Origin: Epsilonproteobacteria bacterium tcs-49
GTDB lineage: Bacteria > Campylobacterota > Campylobacteria > Campylobacterales > Sulfurovaceae
Assembly (NCBI GenBank): GCA_002049495.1
Contig: LLYS01000001.1
Location: 62,001 to 126,000, forward strand
Direction: 5' to 3'
DNA: 64,000 nucleotides
Of the stretch, positions 50,549-59,495 are shown one piece after another. Each line of letters begins with the position of its first letter. Position 1 is the stretch's first letter. A model generated the notes under the pieces. It had not been told where the DNA came from. It searched no databases and saw only the letters and a list, made by a program, of their open reading frames with translations. Made by a program: the position numbers and the translations under genes.

Positions 50549-52180
50549 ATGCTACACTTATACACTATTATCACAACGGCATATTACTACACTTCGCAAA
50601 ACACCCTCAAAAAAGAGGTGACGAAAAACCTTGAAGCGATGGCAAATGTACAGCACCAGCGATTAAAGCAGTTTATCAAAACCAACAAGGAGAAGCTTGC
50701 TCTTATCAGCAGCCGAACACAGATGCGGCTTTCGATGCAGCGCTATACCCAAACCCAAGACCCCAAAGAGCTACAGATGATCGGCAGAATTATCAACGAT
50801 GCGGTGAAAAATTCCAACTATATAGAAAACATTCTTCTGTTCAATGAACAGCAGCGACTGCTTTACTCCCAAAAAGCCACTGAAAAAAAGCTGCTCGATA
50901 CGTTCAAGCCGGCAGAGAAATCTATGCAATGTTCCACACAGGTCATACAGTCCTCAAAAAATCGACTGCCGAAAGTGTTTTTTTACGAACCACTGATGCT
51001 GGGAGATACATATATCGGTACCATCGCTATGCAGGCAAGTCTAGAGAATATAAATACCCTGTTGCAAGATTACACCGGGCTTGGCAAAACCGGTGAAGTT
51101 ATACTCGGTACCAAACTTGGAAACGGCAACATCTTGCTCTTTAGCCCCCTGCGGTTTCACGCTTCCCCTCTTGAGGTCCCCAAAGGAGCGAAGTTCGCAC
51201 TGCCGATGCAAAACGCACTGAATCAATCAAATCATTTTTTTGAAAAGATCCTGGATTACAGGGGCAAAGAGGTTATCGCTTTTACAAAATATTTAAAAGA
51301 GCTTGATTTCGGTATCGTGGTTAAAGTTGACAGGGAGGAGATATTTCAAGCCAACCGTGAATTGCAGTTTTTCATTGTGCAGGCGATTATCGTGATGGTC
51401 CTGATCGTTTTGATCGTTTCAATCTTTTTATCAAAGATGATCACCAAGCCGGTTTTGGATATTACCGAAACGGCGGTTTTGATCAGCCAGGGCAAGCTCA
51501 AAGAGCGGGTGCACTCCTCCACAAAAGATGAACTCGGCAAGTTGGCACAAGCACTCAATACGATGGCTGACAAGCTTATCAGTGCCAATAAAACCCTGGA
51601 GGAGAAAATAAAGGAAAAAACGCTGGATCTGCAGCTTGCCAATGACAAATTAAAAAAACTGGCGCAGATCGACGGTTTGACCAAGCTGGCCAACAGAAGA
51701 AAGTTCGATGAGCATATCGATCTGGAGTGGCGACGGGCCATCCGCAACCAGATCCCCATCTCGCTAATCATTATCGACCTTGACTTTTTTAAAAGGGTCA
51801 ACGATACGCTGGGACACCAAAAGGGCGATGAATACCTGCAAAGACTAGCTGCCGTATTGGGGGATTCGGTCAACAGACCCGGTGACCTGGCCGCCCGCTA
51901 CGGTGGAGAGGAGTTTGCGATCATATTGGAAAACACCACCGAAGTGTTTGCAAAAGGTATCGCCCAAACGATCAAAGAGACGATCGAGCAGCTGCAGCTG
52001 CCCCACCCGGCCTCTCCCATAGCGAACCACCTGACCATAAGCGGCGGCGTGGCTACGATAACACCGGGGAGAGATGACCATTTCTGCCAATTGATCAAAC
52101 AAGCCGATGAAGCGCTGTACAAAGCCAAAGAGCAGGGCCGCAACCGTATCGTAAGTTACGGTAGGGCCGCAAATCCGTAA
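50549..52180 (+). CDS. Membrane diguanylate cyclase with HAMP and GGDEF, short N-terminus
   Basis: The 543-residue protein has an extracytoplasmic sensor region (about 20-265), a membrane helix (273-295, FFIVQAIIVMVLIVLIVSIFL), HAMP (297-350) and a GGDEF domain (about 372-538). The catalytic site GGEEF is intact, with the inhibitory site RPGD five residues before it. The N-terminus (MLHLYTIITTAYYYTSQNTL) is too short for a usual first membrane helix, and no ribosome site stands before the ATG; an in-frame TGA lies three codons upstream. The gene may be trimmed at its 5' end. Its last 25 bases overlap dctM. Confidence 0.82.
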   Translation: MLHLYTIITTAYYYTSQNTLKKEVTKNLEAMANVQHQRLKQFIKTNKEKLALISSRTQMRLSMQRYTQTQDPKELQMIGRIINDAVKNSNYIENILLFNEQQRLLYSQKATEKKLLDTFKPAEKSMQCSTQVIQSSKNRLPKVFFYEPLMLGDTYIGTIAMQASLENINTLLQDYTGLGKTGEVILGTKLGNGNILLFSPLRFHASPLEVPKGAKFALPMQNALNQSNHFFEKILDYRGKEVIAFTKYLKELDFGIVVKVDREEIFQANRELQFFIVQAIIVMVLIVLIVSIFLSKMITKPVLDITETAVLISQGKLKERVHSSTKDELGKLAQALNTMADKLISANKTLEEKIKEKTLDLQLANDKLKKLAQIDGLTKLANRRKFDEHIDLEWRRAIRNQIPISLIIIDLDFFKRVNDTLGHQKGDEYLQRLAAVLGDSVNRPGDLAARYGGEEFAIILENTTEVFAKGIAQTIKETIEQLQLPHPASPIANHLTISGGVATITPGRDDHFCQLIKQADEALYKAKEQGRNRIVSYGRAANP

Positions 52181-53484
52181 AGCTGCGGGAACAGCACCAG
52201 CGTTGCCAGCACCGCCAGCTGCAACGCGATAAAAGGGATCACCCCTTTGTAGATATCAAGCGTTTGCACCCCCTGGGGTGCCACGCCTTTAAGATAAAAC
52301 AGTGAAAAGCCAAAGGGCGGGGTCAAAAAAGAACTTTGCAGATTCATAGCGATCAGCACCGCAAACCAGAGCGGATCGATCCCCAGCACTTCCGCCGCGG
52401 GCAGCAAAATCGGCACGACGATGTAGGAGATTTCGATAAAATCGATGAAAAACCCCAATATGAAAACGATCAGCATCGACAGCAGCACAAAGCCCCACAT
52501 CTCCCCCGGAAGCCCCGTAAAGAAACCTTCGACGAGCATATCGGCTCCCGTATAGACAAACACCATGGAAAACGCCGTCGCCCCGATGAGAATAGCGATC
52601 ACCATCGACGTGATTTTTACCGTCTCCAGCGCGCTTTCTTGCAGGGTTTGCAAGGAAAGCTTTTTATACAGCGCAGCCAGCAAGATGGAGCCAAAAGCCC
52701 CGATAGAGGCCGACTCCGTTGGCGTGGCGATGCCTGCGAAGATGGAGCCAAGCACCACCACGATAAGCAGCAGCGGCGGCACCACCGCAAAAAGCACCTT
52801 TACGTAGTCGACGTTCTCCTCCACCATCGCCGGCGCGGCTTCCCTTTTGAAAAAAGAAAGCACGAGGATATAAGCGATATAGCTGCCCACAAGGATCAGC
52901 GAAGGCAGGATCGCCGCCTGAAACAGATCGCCCACCGCCAAACCGAACACATCAGCAAGGATAATCAGGATAATGGAGGGCGGGATGATCTGTCCCAGCG
53001 TTCCCGACGCGCAGATGGTCCCGCACGCCAACCCCCTGTCGTAGCGCTGACGCAGCATCACCGGCAGCGAAATGACGCCCATCGCCACTACGCTAGCACC
53101 CACCACGCCCGTAGAGGCTGCCAGCAAAGTACCGACCAGGATCACGCTCACCGCCACACCGCCGCGCACACGGCCAAAAAGCGTCCCCATGGATTCGAGC
53201 AGTTTCGCCGCCAAGCCCGAACGCTCCAGCATCAAGCCCATGAAGATAAACAGCGGGATCGCCATAAGAATTTTGTTGGTCATCGTCCCGTAGATGCGAA
53301 AGGGCATCATGGAAAACATATAGGCAAACTCATCGACTACCTCCAGCATCGTGGCATCTGGCATCAGTTCAAAAAACGCCGCGATAAACCCGAAGATGAT
53401 CGAAACCGCTCCGAAAGTAAACGCCACGGGATACCCCACCGCCAACAATAAAAGCGCGGCGACAAGCATATAAAGCCCGATCAT
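52156..53484 (-). CDS. dctM: TRAP transporter large permease DctM
   Basis: A 442-residue membrane protein with about 12 hydrophobic segments, the large permease of a tripartite ATP-independent periplasmic transporter that drives uptake by a sodium gradient. Typical features are MAIPLFIFMGLMLERSGLA near 90-108 and GVVGASVVAMGVISLPVML. It overlaps dctQ by four bases. Confidence 0.95.
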   Translation of the reverse strand: MIGLYMLVAALLLLAVGYPVAFTFGAVSIIFGFIAAFFELMPDATMLEVVDEFAYMFSMMPFRIYGTMTNKILMAIPLFIFMGLMLERSGLAAKLLESMGTLFGRVRGGVAVSVILVGTLLAASTGVVGASVVAMGVISLPVMLRQRYDRGLACGTICASGTLGQIIPPSIILIILADVFGLAVGDLFQAAILPSLILVGSYIAYILVLSFFKREAAPAMVEENVDYVKVLFAVVPPLLLIVVVLGSIFAGIATPTESASIGAFGSILLAALYKKLSLQTLQESALETVKITSMVIAILIGATAFSMVFVYTGADMLVEGFFTGLPGEMWGFVLLSMLIVFILGFFIDFIEISYIVVPILLPAAEVLGIDPLWFAVLIAMNLQSSFLTPPFGFSLFYLKGVAPQGVQTLDIYKGVIPFIALQLAVLATLVLFPQLYGFAALP

Positions 53485-53990
53485 TGCGCTACCCCTTTGA
53501 AGCGGTTGATATTTTTTACGATAAAGTGCACGCTTGCAAGCAGCAGTACCCCAAAAGAAAGGGGGATCATCGCTTTGATGATCCAGCGATGGGTCAAGCC
53601 GCCGGGGTCCTGGCTGACTTCGTTGAAGGTATACGCATCCATCACGAAGGTGTAGGAGCCGTAGATAATGAGCAGCGAAAAGGGGATGAGAAACAGTACC
53701 GTACCGGCGATATTGATCACGGCCCGGGTTTTGGCGCTGAAGCGCTCATACAAAAAATCCACCCGCACGTGCCCATCCTCTTTGAGCGTATAGGAGATGC
53801 CAAAAAGGATCACCACCGCAAAGAGGTGCCACTCCAACTCCTGCATCGCCACCGAGGAAGCGTGGAAAAAGTAGCGCATCACCACGTCATACAACACATT
53901 GGCGATCATCAAAACCAGGATAATTGCCAATAGGTTGCCCAGATAATGTAATGCGCGCTCCAACCCCCGCTCTAACTTTACCAGCGACAA
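53481..53990 (-). CDS. dctQ: TRAP transporter small permease DctQ
   Basis: A 169-residue protein with four membrane helices and the DctQ pattern LEWHLFAVVILFGISYTLKEDGHVRVDFLY. It joins DctM in the membrane. It starts five bases after the dctP stop. Confidence 0.93.
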   Translation of the reverse strand: MSLVKLERGLERALHYLGNLLAIILVLMIANVLYDVVMRYFFHASSVAMQELEWHLFAVVILFGISYTLKEDGHVRVDFLYERFSAKTRAVINIAGTVLFLIPFSLLIIYGSYTFVMDAYTFNEVSQDPGGLTHRWIIKAMIPLSFGVLLLASVHFIVKNINRFKGVAQ

Positions 53991-53995
53991 GGAGA

Positions 53996-55069
53996 CTACT
54001 CCTTGACCGCTTGGGAAGTTTGCAGGTAGTGAAACTCGCCGATTTCACTCCATTTGCGCGCTTTTTCCATGAATTTCTGCTGGGAGTTGTATATCTTTTG
54101 AAAAAGCGGATCGTTTTTCGCATACCCTTGCAGTACCTCATCGGTGGCTTTTTTCATCGCTTTGAGCACCGGCTCTGGAAAGGTTTTGACTTGAATCTTG
54201 AGATTGACCTTTTTCATTTCGCTCCACGCCTTGGCGCTCATGGCGAAATTTTGATACCCCATATCCGCCGTTACCGCTTTCATCGCCGTTAGCAGCATCG
54301 TTTTATACTCATCCGGCAGCCGCTTGAAAGCGCGCTTGTTGATCAGGTAGTGCATCTCGCTGGCGGGTTCGTGCCAGCCGGTGTAGTAGTACGGAGCGAT
54401 CTTGTGAAAGCCCATCTTGATATCCATCCCGGGACCGACCCACTCCAGCGCGTCGATGGTGCCTCGATCCAGGGAGGTATACAGTTCGCCCGCGGGGATG
54501 TTGGTCACATTCACCCCCAGCTTGGCGAACACTTCCCCCGCCAGACCTGGGATACGCATCTTGAGCCCCTGCAGATCCTCTAAAGAGTTGATCTGCTTTT
54601 TAAACCAGCCGCCCATCTGTACTCCGGTGTTGCCCCCGGGGTAGGAGTGAACACGAAATTTGTCATACACCTCCTTCATCAGCTCCATGCCGCCGCCGTA
54701 GTAAAACCACGCGTACTGCTCCTGCGCGGTCATTCCAAAGGGTACGGTGGTAAAAAAGACCGTTTTGATATCTTTGCCCTTCCAGTAATACGACGCACTG
54801 TGCCCCATCTGGTACTGGCCGTTTTTGACCATATCCAAAATCCCCAAAGCCGCTTTGTGCTTCTCCTTGCCGTGGACCTGGATGATAAAGTTGCCCCCGC
54901 TCATCTGTTTGACAAGCTTGGCCACCTTCACGGGCGCATCGGCCAGGGGGGTAAGCGTAGAGGGCCAGGTCATGGCCAGTTTCCAGCGCACCTTTTTGGC
55001 CGCGTGGGCGTTGGAAGCCAGCAGCGTCGCTGCCGCCGCAAGAACAAAAATAGATTTCAACCGTTTCAA
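53996..55069 (-). CDS. dctP: TRAP transporter substrate-binding protein DctP (TakP-like)
   Basis: A 357-residue periplasmic binding protein. The TTG at 55069 has AAGGAG five bases upstream and gives a clean signal peptide (LKRLKSIFVLAAAATLLASNAHA); the ATG at 55093 lies upstream of that site. Segments VPFGMTAQEQYAWFYYGGG, GNTGVQMGGWFKKQI and LKMRIPGLAGEV (with the carboxylate-binding arginine) are typical of the TakP-like group, which binds 2-oxo acids such as pyruvate in Rhodobacter. The substrate here is likely a monocarboxylate or oxo acid. Confidence 0.92.
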   Translation of the reverse strand: MKRLKSIFVLAAAATLLASNAHAAKKVRWKLAMTWPSTLTPLADAPVKVAKLVKQMSGGNFIIQVHGKEKHKAALGILDMVKNGQYQMGHSASYYWKGKDIKTVFFTTVPFGMTAQEQYAWFYYGGGMELMKEVYDKFRVHSYPGGNTGVQMGGWFKKQINSLEDLQGLKMRIPGLAGEVFAKLGVNVTNIPAGELYTSLDRGTIDALEWVGPGMDIKMGFHKIAPYYYTGWHEPASEMHYLINKRAFKRLPDEYKTMLLTAMKAVTADMGYQNFAMSAKAWSEMKKVNLKIQVKTFPEPVLKAMKKATDEVLQGYAKNDPLFQKIYNSQQKFMEKARKWSEIGEFHYLQTSQAVKE

Positions 55070-55172
55070 ATGGACTCCTTCAATGCAAAACATTTTTCAT
55101 ATTTTACACAAGCCCCCGTGCCATCCCCCTTACGGCGGATACAAAAATGTAAAAGCCCCCTTGGGGTGTAGC

Positions 55173-56084
55173 CTATTGAAACTCCGCCCACTCCAGATCC
55201 AGGTAGTAGTGGCTGATATTTTTGCCGTTGAGGTCCCCGTAGTGGTTCAAATGCTTCGCCGAATCCAGGTCGGTTTTATCCGTCACTTCGCCGAGGGATA
55301 CACCCTGATCGTAGAGTTTGCCGACTTGGTCTTTGAGTTGGAGCAGATAGGTTTCGGTGACCTTTATAGCCGCATCGGGAGAGAATTTATCCCCGTGGCC
55401 CTGTACCACGACTTCGGGATTGAGCGCTTTGATCTTTTCGATCGCTTCAAGCCAGCCTTGCATATCCGAATCCTCGGCGAAGTTGATCATGCGCCCGTCA
55501 AAAAGGATATTGCCCGTAAAAACCACTCCCCGATCACGCAGATAGATCAAAATATCCGTAGGCGACTGCGCGGCTTTGCCGGGTTTGATCAGTACCGCAT
55601 CCTTTGTCAACTCCAGGCGGTTCCCTTCCATCTCGGTGAGTTTTTTGGGGATCCGGGTTTCTTTGTAGCTCTCTTTGTCCACGGCGTTTTTGATGCGCTC
55701 AAAACGCGCGGCGTGCTTCTTGATCGCCGCTTTGGTTCCGGCTGCTACATAGATAGGAACACCGCGCTTTTCAAAATAGCTTGCTCCCAGGATGCGGTCG
55801 TCGTGATAGTTCGTCACCGCCACCATCGTCACCCCTTTGCCAAAGAGTTTTTGTGCCTGCGCGTCGATCTGCTTGGCAAAGGCGTAGGTGGGTCCGGCAT
55901 CCATAAGCAGTATATCCTCCCCGCTCTTTGCCAGGCAGACGTTGGAAACAAAACCGCCGTTTTCAGCCGTTGGGCCGTGGTAATCCCCGATAAAGCAGTA
56001 GGTATCTTTGGCTACCTCCACCGGTTCGAGCCGGTACGCCAGCAAACTTGCCGCCGCGGCAAGCAGTATCATTACAAATCTCAT
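55173..56084 (-). CDS. Secreted metallo-beta-lactamase-fold protein with degenerate metal site
   Basis: The 303-residue protein has a signal peptide (MRFVMILLAAAASLLA) and the beta-lactamase fold: DILLMDAGPTYAFAKQID, VAVTNYHDDRILGASYFEKRG, FTGNILFDGRM and VVVQGHGDKF. The usual HxHxDH reads NYHDDR, the next His is Gln (AAQSPTD) and the bridging Asp is Asn (GNILF), so most zinc ligands are lost. Relatives occur near sulfur-oxidation or PQQ genes (SoxH-like). It may be a binding protein rather than an enzyme. AAGGAG stands before ATG 56084. Confidence 0.83.
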   Translation of the reverse strand: MRFVMILLAAAASLLAYRLEPVEVAKDTYCFIGDYHGPTAENGGFVSNVCLAKSGEDILLMDAGPTYAFAKQIDAQAQKLFGKGVTMVAVTNYHDDRILGASYFEKRGVPIYVAAGTKAAIKKHAARFERIKNAVDKESYKETRIPKKLTEMEGNRLELTKDAVLIKPGKAAQSPTDILIYLRDRGVVFTGNILFDGRMINFAEDSDMQGWLEAIEKIKALNPEVVVQGHGDKFSPDAAIKVTETYLLQLKDQVGKLYDQGVSLGEVTDKTDLDSAKHLNHYGDLNGKNISHYYLDLEWAEFQ

Positions 56085-56254
56085 AAACACTCCTTCGGTT
56101 ACGTTTTGTTATTATCATAACTTATTTATATCCATATCAACTCACTTTGCTATAATGAATTGAACTTATCACACAGGGATAATATATTTTAATACGTCAA
56201 ATCAAACAGATTTATAATAAAGCGGTAGAAAACTTTAAAAAACCACAGGGACGG

Positions 56255-56926
56255 GTGATCGTATATGGAGATATCCACGGCTGCCTGGATGAGTTGATCG
56301 CCCTGCGCCAAAAGATCGGCGTGGAGGAAAACGACACCGAAATATGCACCGGCGATCTGATCAACAAGGGAGAACAGTCAAAACAGACCTTGGAATATAT
56401 CTATGAAAAGGGGATCGGCTCGGTCATGGGCAACCATGAGGAGAAACTGCTGCACCACCTCTATCCCAAGGATTTCAAGGGCAGTTTCTACACCCCTCCG
56501 CCGCTGACGAAACAGGAAAAGCACCTTGTAGAGGAGTTGCCCGAGCACCTCATCGAATTTTTAAACTCCCTACCCTATTTCGTGCAGTACGGGCGATACA
56601 CCATCGTCCACGGCGGCATTACCGACGAGATGGAGCTGGACAACCTCACCCCCGAAGATCGGGCACAGATGGTGAAGATGAAGTTTTTGCACTACGACGA
56701 CCCCTCAATGCTGCTGGGCAAAGGCAACGACGACTCCGTTTTCTGGGCCGAACACTACAGCGGCAAGGACGGGTTTGTGATCTTTGGGCATAAACGTTCC
56801 GAAGAGGTCATCGAGTATGAGCACTGTCTGGGGATCGATACGGGCTGCGTATACGGGGGCAAGCTCACCGCCGTGGTGATCGACGATCCGCGGAAGCTGG
56901 ATCACGAAATCATCCAGTACCCCTGA
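56255..56926 (+). CDS. Metallophosphoesterase (PPP-type Ser/Thr phosphatase-like)
   Basis: A 223-residue calcineurin-like phosphoesterase with the metal motifs GDIHGCLDEL, GDLINKG and GNHEEKLL, then VHGGI and FGHKRSEE. It belongs with bacterial PPP phosphatases and ApaH-like enzymes; the substrate is unknown. GTG 56255 is the first ordinary start, with AGGG just upstream, but the frame remains open and coding-like for 24 codons before it (reading QIYNKAVENFKKPQGR), starting after a TAA at 56180-56182 with only ATT or ATA as possible starts. The true N-terminus is therefore uncertain. Confidence 0.87.
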   Translation: MIVYGDIHGCLDELIALRQKIGVEENDTEICTGDLINKGEQSKQTLEYIYEKGIGSVMGNHEEKLLHHLYPKDFKGSFYTPPPLTKQEKHLVEELPEHLIEFLNSLPYFVQYGRYTIVHGGITDEMELDNLTPEDRAQMVKMKFLHYDDPSMLLGKGNDDSVFWAEHYSGKDGFVIFGHKRSEEVIEYEHCLGIDTGCVYGGKLTAVVIDDPRKLDHEIIQYP

Positions 56927-57976
56927 TCATTCGATCTCTTCACCCCCTTGCAAAGGAGCAAACTCGCTTTGTTCCAGCGCATCGTCGCTGAAATACTCGA
57001 TCCGCTCCTCCGCACGATCCAAATCTTTAAAGCGCGCTATGTGAAACACCGCATCCCCGGCTTGTACCAGCGGAATTTCGGAGCGGCCGATGATGATACC
57101 GTCAAAGGGAGCGACCAGTTCATACCCCTCATCCACCAGCGGTTCGTTGATATACGCGATCACCTGTCCCTGCTGCACCGTATCTCCCAAATCTTTCAAC
57201 GTACGCACCATCCCGCTCTCCACAGCGCGCACCCATGCCGAGGATTTGGTCATCGCCGGGATCTTGGCCCGACGCTTGGCCGGGGTTCTGGGCAGCATTT
57301 CGCTTTCTCTGAGTACGTTGACGATCCCTTTGACCCCGATGCGGATAGCCGTTTCGTTAAAGCGCAGCGCTTCCCCCGCTTCATACAGCAGTACGGGGAT
57401 CCCCGCTTCCAGCGCTTCTGCACGCAAGGAGCCGTCGCGAAGCTCCGAGTGCAAAATCACCGGAGCTTCAAACGCCTTGGCCAACTTCAGGGTAAAGGGA
57501 TTATTCGTATTGGTTCGGATCTGGGGCAGATTGGAGCGGTGGATCGCCGCGGTGTGCAGATCGATACCGAAATCACACTTGGAAACGATCTGCTCAAAAA
57601 AGGTTTTTGCCACCCGGCTTGCCAGGGAGCCTTTGGCGCTTCCGGGGAAGCTGCGGTTGAGATCGCGCCGATCGGGCAGATAGCGCGAAAGGGTCATGAT
57701 CCCGTAGATGTTGACAATGGGGACCAAGATCAGTGTCCCGCGCAACCGTTTGAGGATTTTGAGCTTGCGCAGGCGGCGGATGATTTCGATCCCGTTAAGC
57801 TCATCCCCGTGCACCGCGGCACTGACAAAAACCGTCGGTCCGGATTTTTTACCGCGGATAACGTGTACGGGCAGCTTTGTAGGCGTGTTATACAGTTTGG
57901 GCAGTTCGATATCCACCGCCGTATCGCTGCCTTTTGGGATCGCCGTGCCGCTAAGCTCAAAAATATCTTCCGCCAT
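56927..57976 (-). CDS. Succinylglutamate desuccinylase / aspartoacylase-family zinc hydrolase
   Basis: The 349-residue enzyme has zinc ligands in AAVHGDELNG (His56, Glu59) and in GIDLHTA, the arginine segment DLNRSFPGS, and a C-terminal biotinyl-lipoyl-like domain (VAPFDGIIIGRSE). Family members cleave acyl-amino acids or C-terminal residues. The gene starts one base after rimK, so it probably acts in the same amidoligase pathway, perhaps trimming glutamate tails added by RimK. Its stop abuts the convergent phosphoesterase gene. Confidence 0.88.
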   Translation of the reverse strand: MAEDIFELSGTAIPKGSDTAVDIELPKLYNTPTKLPVHVIRGKKSGPTVFVSAAVHGDELNGIEIIRRLRKLKILKRLRGTLILVPIVNIYGIMTLSRYLPDRRDLNRSFPGSAKGSLASRVAKTFFEQIVSKCDFGIDLHTAAIHRSNLPQIRTNTNNPFTLKLAKAFEAPVILHSELRDGSLRAEALEAGIPVLLYEAGEALRFNETAIRIGVKGIVNVLRESEMLPRTPAKRRAKIPAMTKSSAWVRAVESGMVRTLKDLGDTVQQGQVIAYINEPLVDEGYELVAPFDGIIIGRSEIPLVQAGDAVFHIARFKDLDRAEERIEYFSDDALEQSEFAPLQGGEEIE

Positions 57977-57977
57977 T

Positions 57978-58913
57978 TTAAACCCCGATATTGTCTTTGG
58001 TGATGCGCCGCTTCTTCTTGGCGGCGGGTTGCGGAGATTTTTTCGTATTTTTTTCTATATAATCCATCACTTTACTCGCGATATCGATCTCCGTAGCTTT
58101 TTCGATCCCCTCAAGCCCCGGAGAGGAGTTAACCTCCATCACCAAAGGCCCCCTTTTGGAAGGGATCATATCCACGCCGCACACGCCAAGCCCCATCGCT
58201 TTTGCCGCGGCGATTGCGGTGGCACGCTCCTTTTTAGTCAACCGGTGCAGCTGCGCGCTGCCGCCTTGGTGCAGGTTGGAGCGAAAGTCCCCCTCCGCGC
58301 CGCTTCTTTTCATGGCGCCGACCACTTCGCCGCCGACGACGAAGGCGCGGATGTCGGTCCCCCCCGCTTCGGCGATAAACTCCTGAACCAGCAGGTTTAC
58401 ATCCATCCCGTAAAACGCATCAAGAACCGATTTTGCCGCTTTTTCACTGTCTACGAGCACCACGCCCACGCCCTGGGTTCCCTCCAAAATCTTCAGCACC
58501 AGCGGCGTCCCGCCGCTAAGGGCGATCACGTCTTTCGCGCTGGATTTGTTGGAAGCGAATACGGTCTTTGGCATACCCACCCCGTTTTTGGAAAGCACCT
58601 GCAAACTGCGCAGCTTGTCGCGGCTTCTGGCGATAGCGAGACTGCCCGCTGCGCTGAAGGTTTCCATCACTTCAAAGTGGCGCACCATCGCCGTACCGTA
58701 AAAGGTACGGCTGGCTCCGATACGCGGGATGATCGCATCGGGTCTGGGTAGCGTCTCGCCCTGGTAGATAATGCGCAACTCCCCTTTCATAATTTCGATA
58801 CTACACTGCAAGTAATCGATCACACGCACTTCCCAATCTCTCTGCCGTGCCGCTTCTTCGAGCCGCCTGGTGGAATACAGCGACGCATTTCTCGATAAAA
58901 TATATACTCTCAT
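57978..58913 (-). CDS. rimK: RimK-family ATP-grasp glutamate ligase
   Basis: A 311-residue ATP-grasp amidoligase. E. coli RimK adds glutamates to the C-terminus of ribosomal protein S6. Key segments: [61 protein letters not shown] and [13 protein letters not shown] (metal ligands). ATG 58913 has AAGGAG; an ATG seven codons earlier would lie upstream of this site. The C-terminal tail is basic ([10 protein letters not shown]). It is two bases downstream of the retropepsin-like gene. Confidence 0.93.
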   Translation of the reverse strand: MRVYILSRNASLYSTRRLEEAARQRDWEVRVIDYLQCSIEIMKGELRIIYQGETLPRPDAIIPRIGASRTFYGTAMVRHFEVMETFSAAGSLAIARSRDKLRSLQVLSKNGVGMPKTVFASNKSSAKDVIALSGGTPLVLKILEGTQGVGVVLVDSEKAAKSVLDAFYGMDVNLLVQEFIAEAGGTDIRAFVVGGEVVGAMKRSGAEGDFRSNLHQGGSAQLHRLTKKERATAIAAAKAMGLGVCGVDMIPSKRGPLVMEVNSSPGLEGIEKATEIDIASKVMDYIEKNTKKSPQPAAKKKRRITKDNIGV

Positions 58914-58915
58914 CG

Positions 58916-59335
58916 TTACTCCTTTTCCTTGCAAAGGTACTCTTTTGAAACATCTACTAAAAACTTTCCGCTTAAAAACTTGCGTCCGATCAACATGGGA
59001 AAGCTCATATCCGCCCGATCCGTAAGGGTCACGACCGTTTTATAGCGCTTGTCAAAAAACTCCACCTCCACCTGGATGCAGGGCCGCTCCTGCAGCTGGC
59101 CGTTGGAGCTTCGAATCTTTCTGGTGCTGTGCAGGGGAAGCACCATCTTCCTGCCGTGATAGGAGGGATGGACGCTGTCAAGCAGTCTAAAATGTACCAT
59201 CGCATCCTCATCCACGAAAATATCATCACAGTGCAGCGCGTTGGAATCGGCTCCCGTATCGACCTTTGCGTCCAAATCATACAGTTCCAAATCGATAATA
59301 GAGATCGATTCCAACCTACCTACGGTCCGTTTCAT
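58916..59335 (-). CDS. Retropepsin-like protease of the RimB / 'ATP-dependent zinc protease' family
   Basis: A 139-residue protein with the aspartyl protease motif [12 protein letters not shown] near residue 25 and [14 protein letters not shown] at the end. This family (PF05618) accompanies RimK-type ligases in many bacteria; in Pseudomonas the RimB member acts with RimK on ribosomal modification. As a single-lobe protease it would have to dimerise. First gene of the three-gene operon; short leader from the TATAAT at 59359-59354. Confidence 0.88.
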   Translation of the reverse strand: MKRTVGRLESISIIDLELYDLDAKVDTGADSNALHCDDIFVDEDAMVHFRLLDSVHPSYHGRKMVLPLHSTRKIRSSNGQLQERPCIQVEVEFFDKRYKTVVTLTDRADMSFPMLIGRKFLSGKFLVDVSKEYLCKEKE

Positions 59336-59353
59336 TGGCGTTTATCCTTTATT

Positions 59354-59359
59354 ATTATA
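59354..59359 (-). promoter_or_regulatory. Candidate -10 element for the rimB-rimK operon
   Basis: TATAAT on the minus strand 19 bases before the ATG at 59335. The predicted leader is only about a dozen bases and holds a GGAT ribosome site. Confidence 0.4.
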
Positions 59360-59453
59360 ACTCTATAAACTCTTTACCTACCATTTTATCCAACTTCTTG
59401 AAAAAATACACTCCTATTATAAACTACTTCAATTTAAAACAAAACTCTTTTGC

Positions 59454-59459
59454 TATAAT
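59454..59459 (+). promoter_or_regulatory. Candidate -10 element for the TPR lipoprotein-trpC unit
   Basis: A perfect TATAAT preceded by CTTTTGC and a T-rich spacer, 37 bases before the ATG at 59496. Confidence 0.48.
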
Positions 59460-59495
59460 CAAAACCATTTATTGATTCACTTATTCGGAGATTAT

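Noticed and set aside
54825-56120. Open frame of 431 codons on the plus strand across dctP and the lactamase-fold gene
   Set aside because: It spans two genes and their gap on the opposite strand; both of those have signal peptides, ribosome sites and family motifs.
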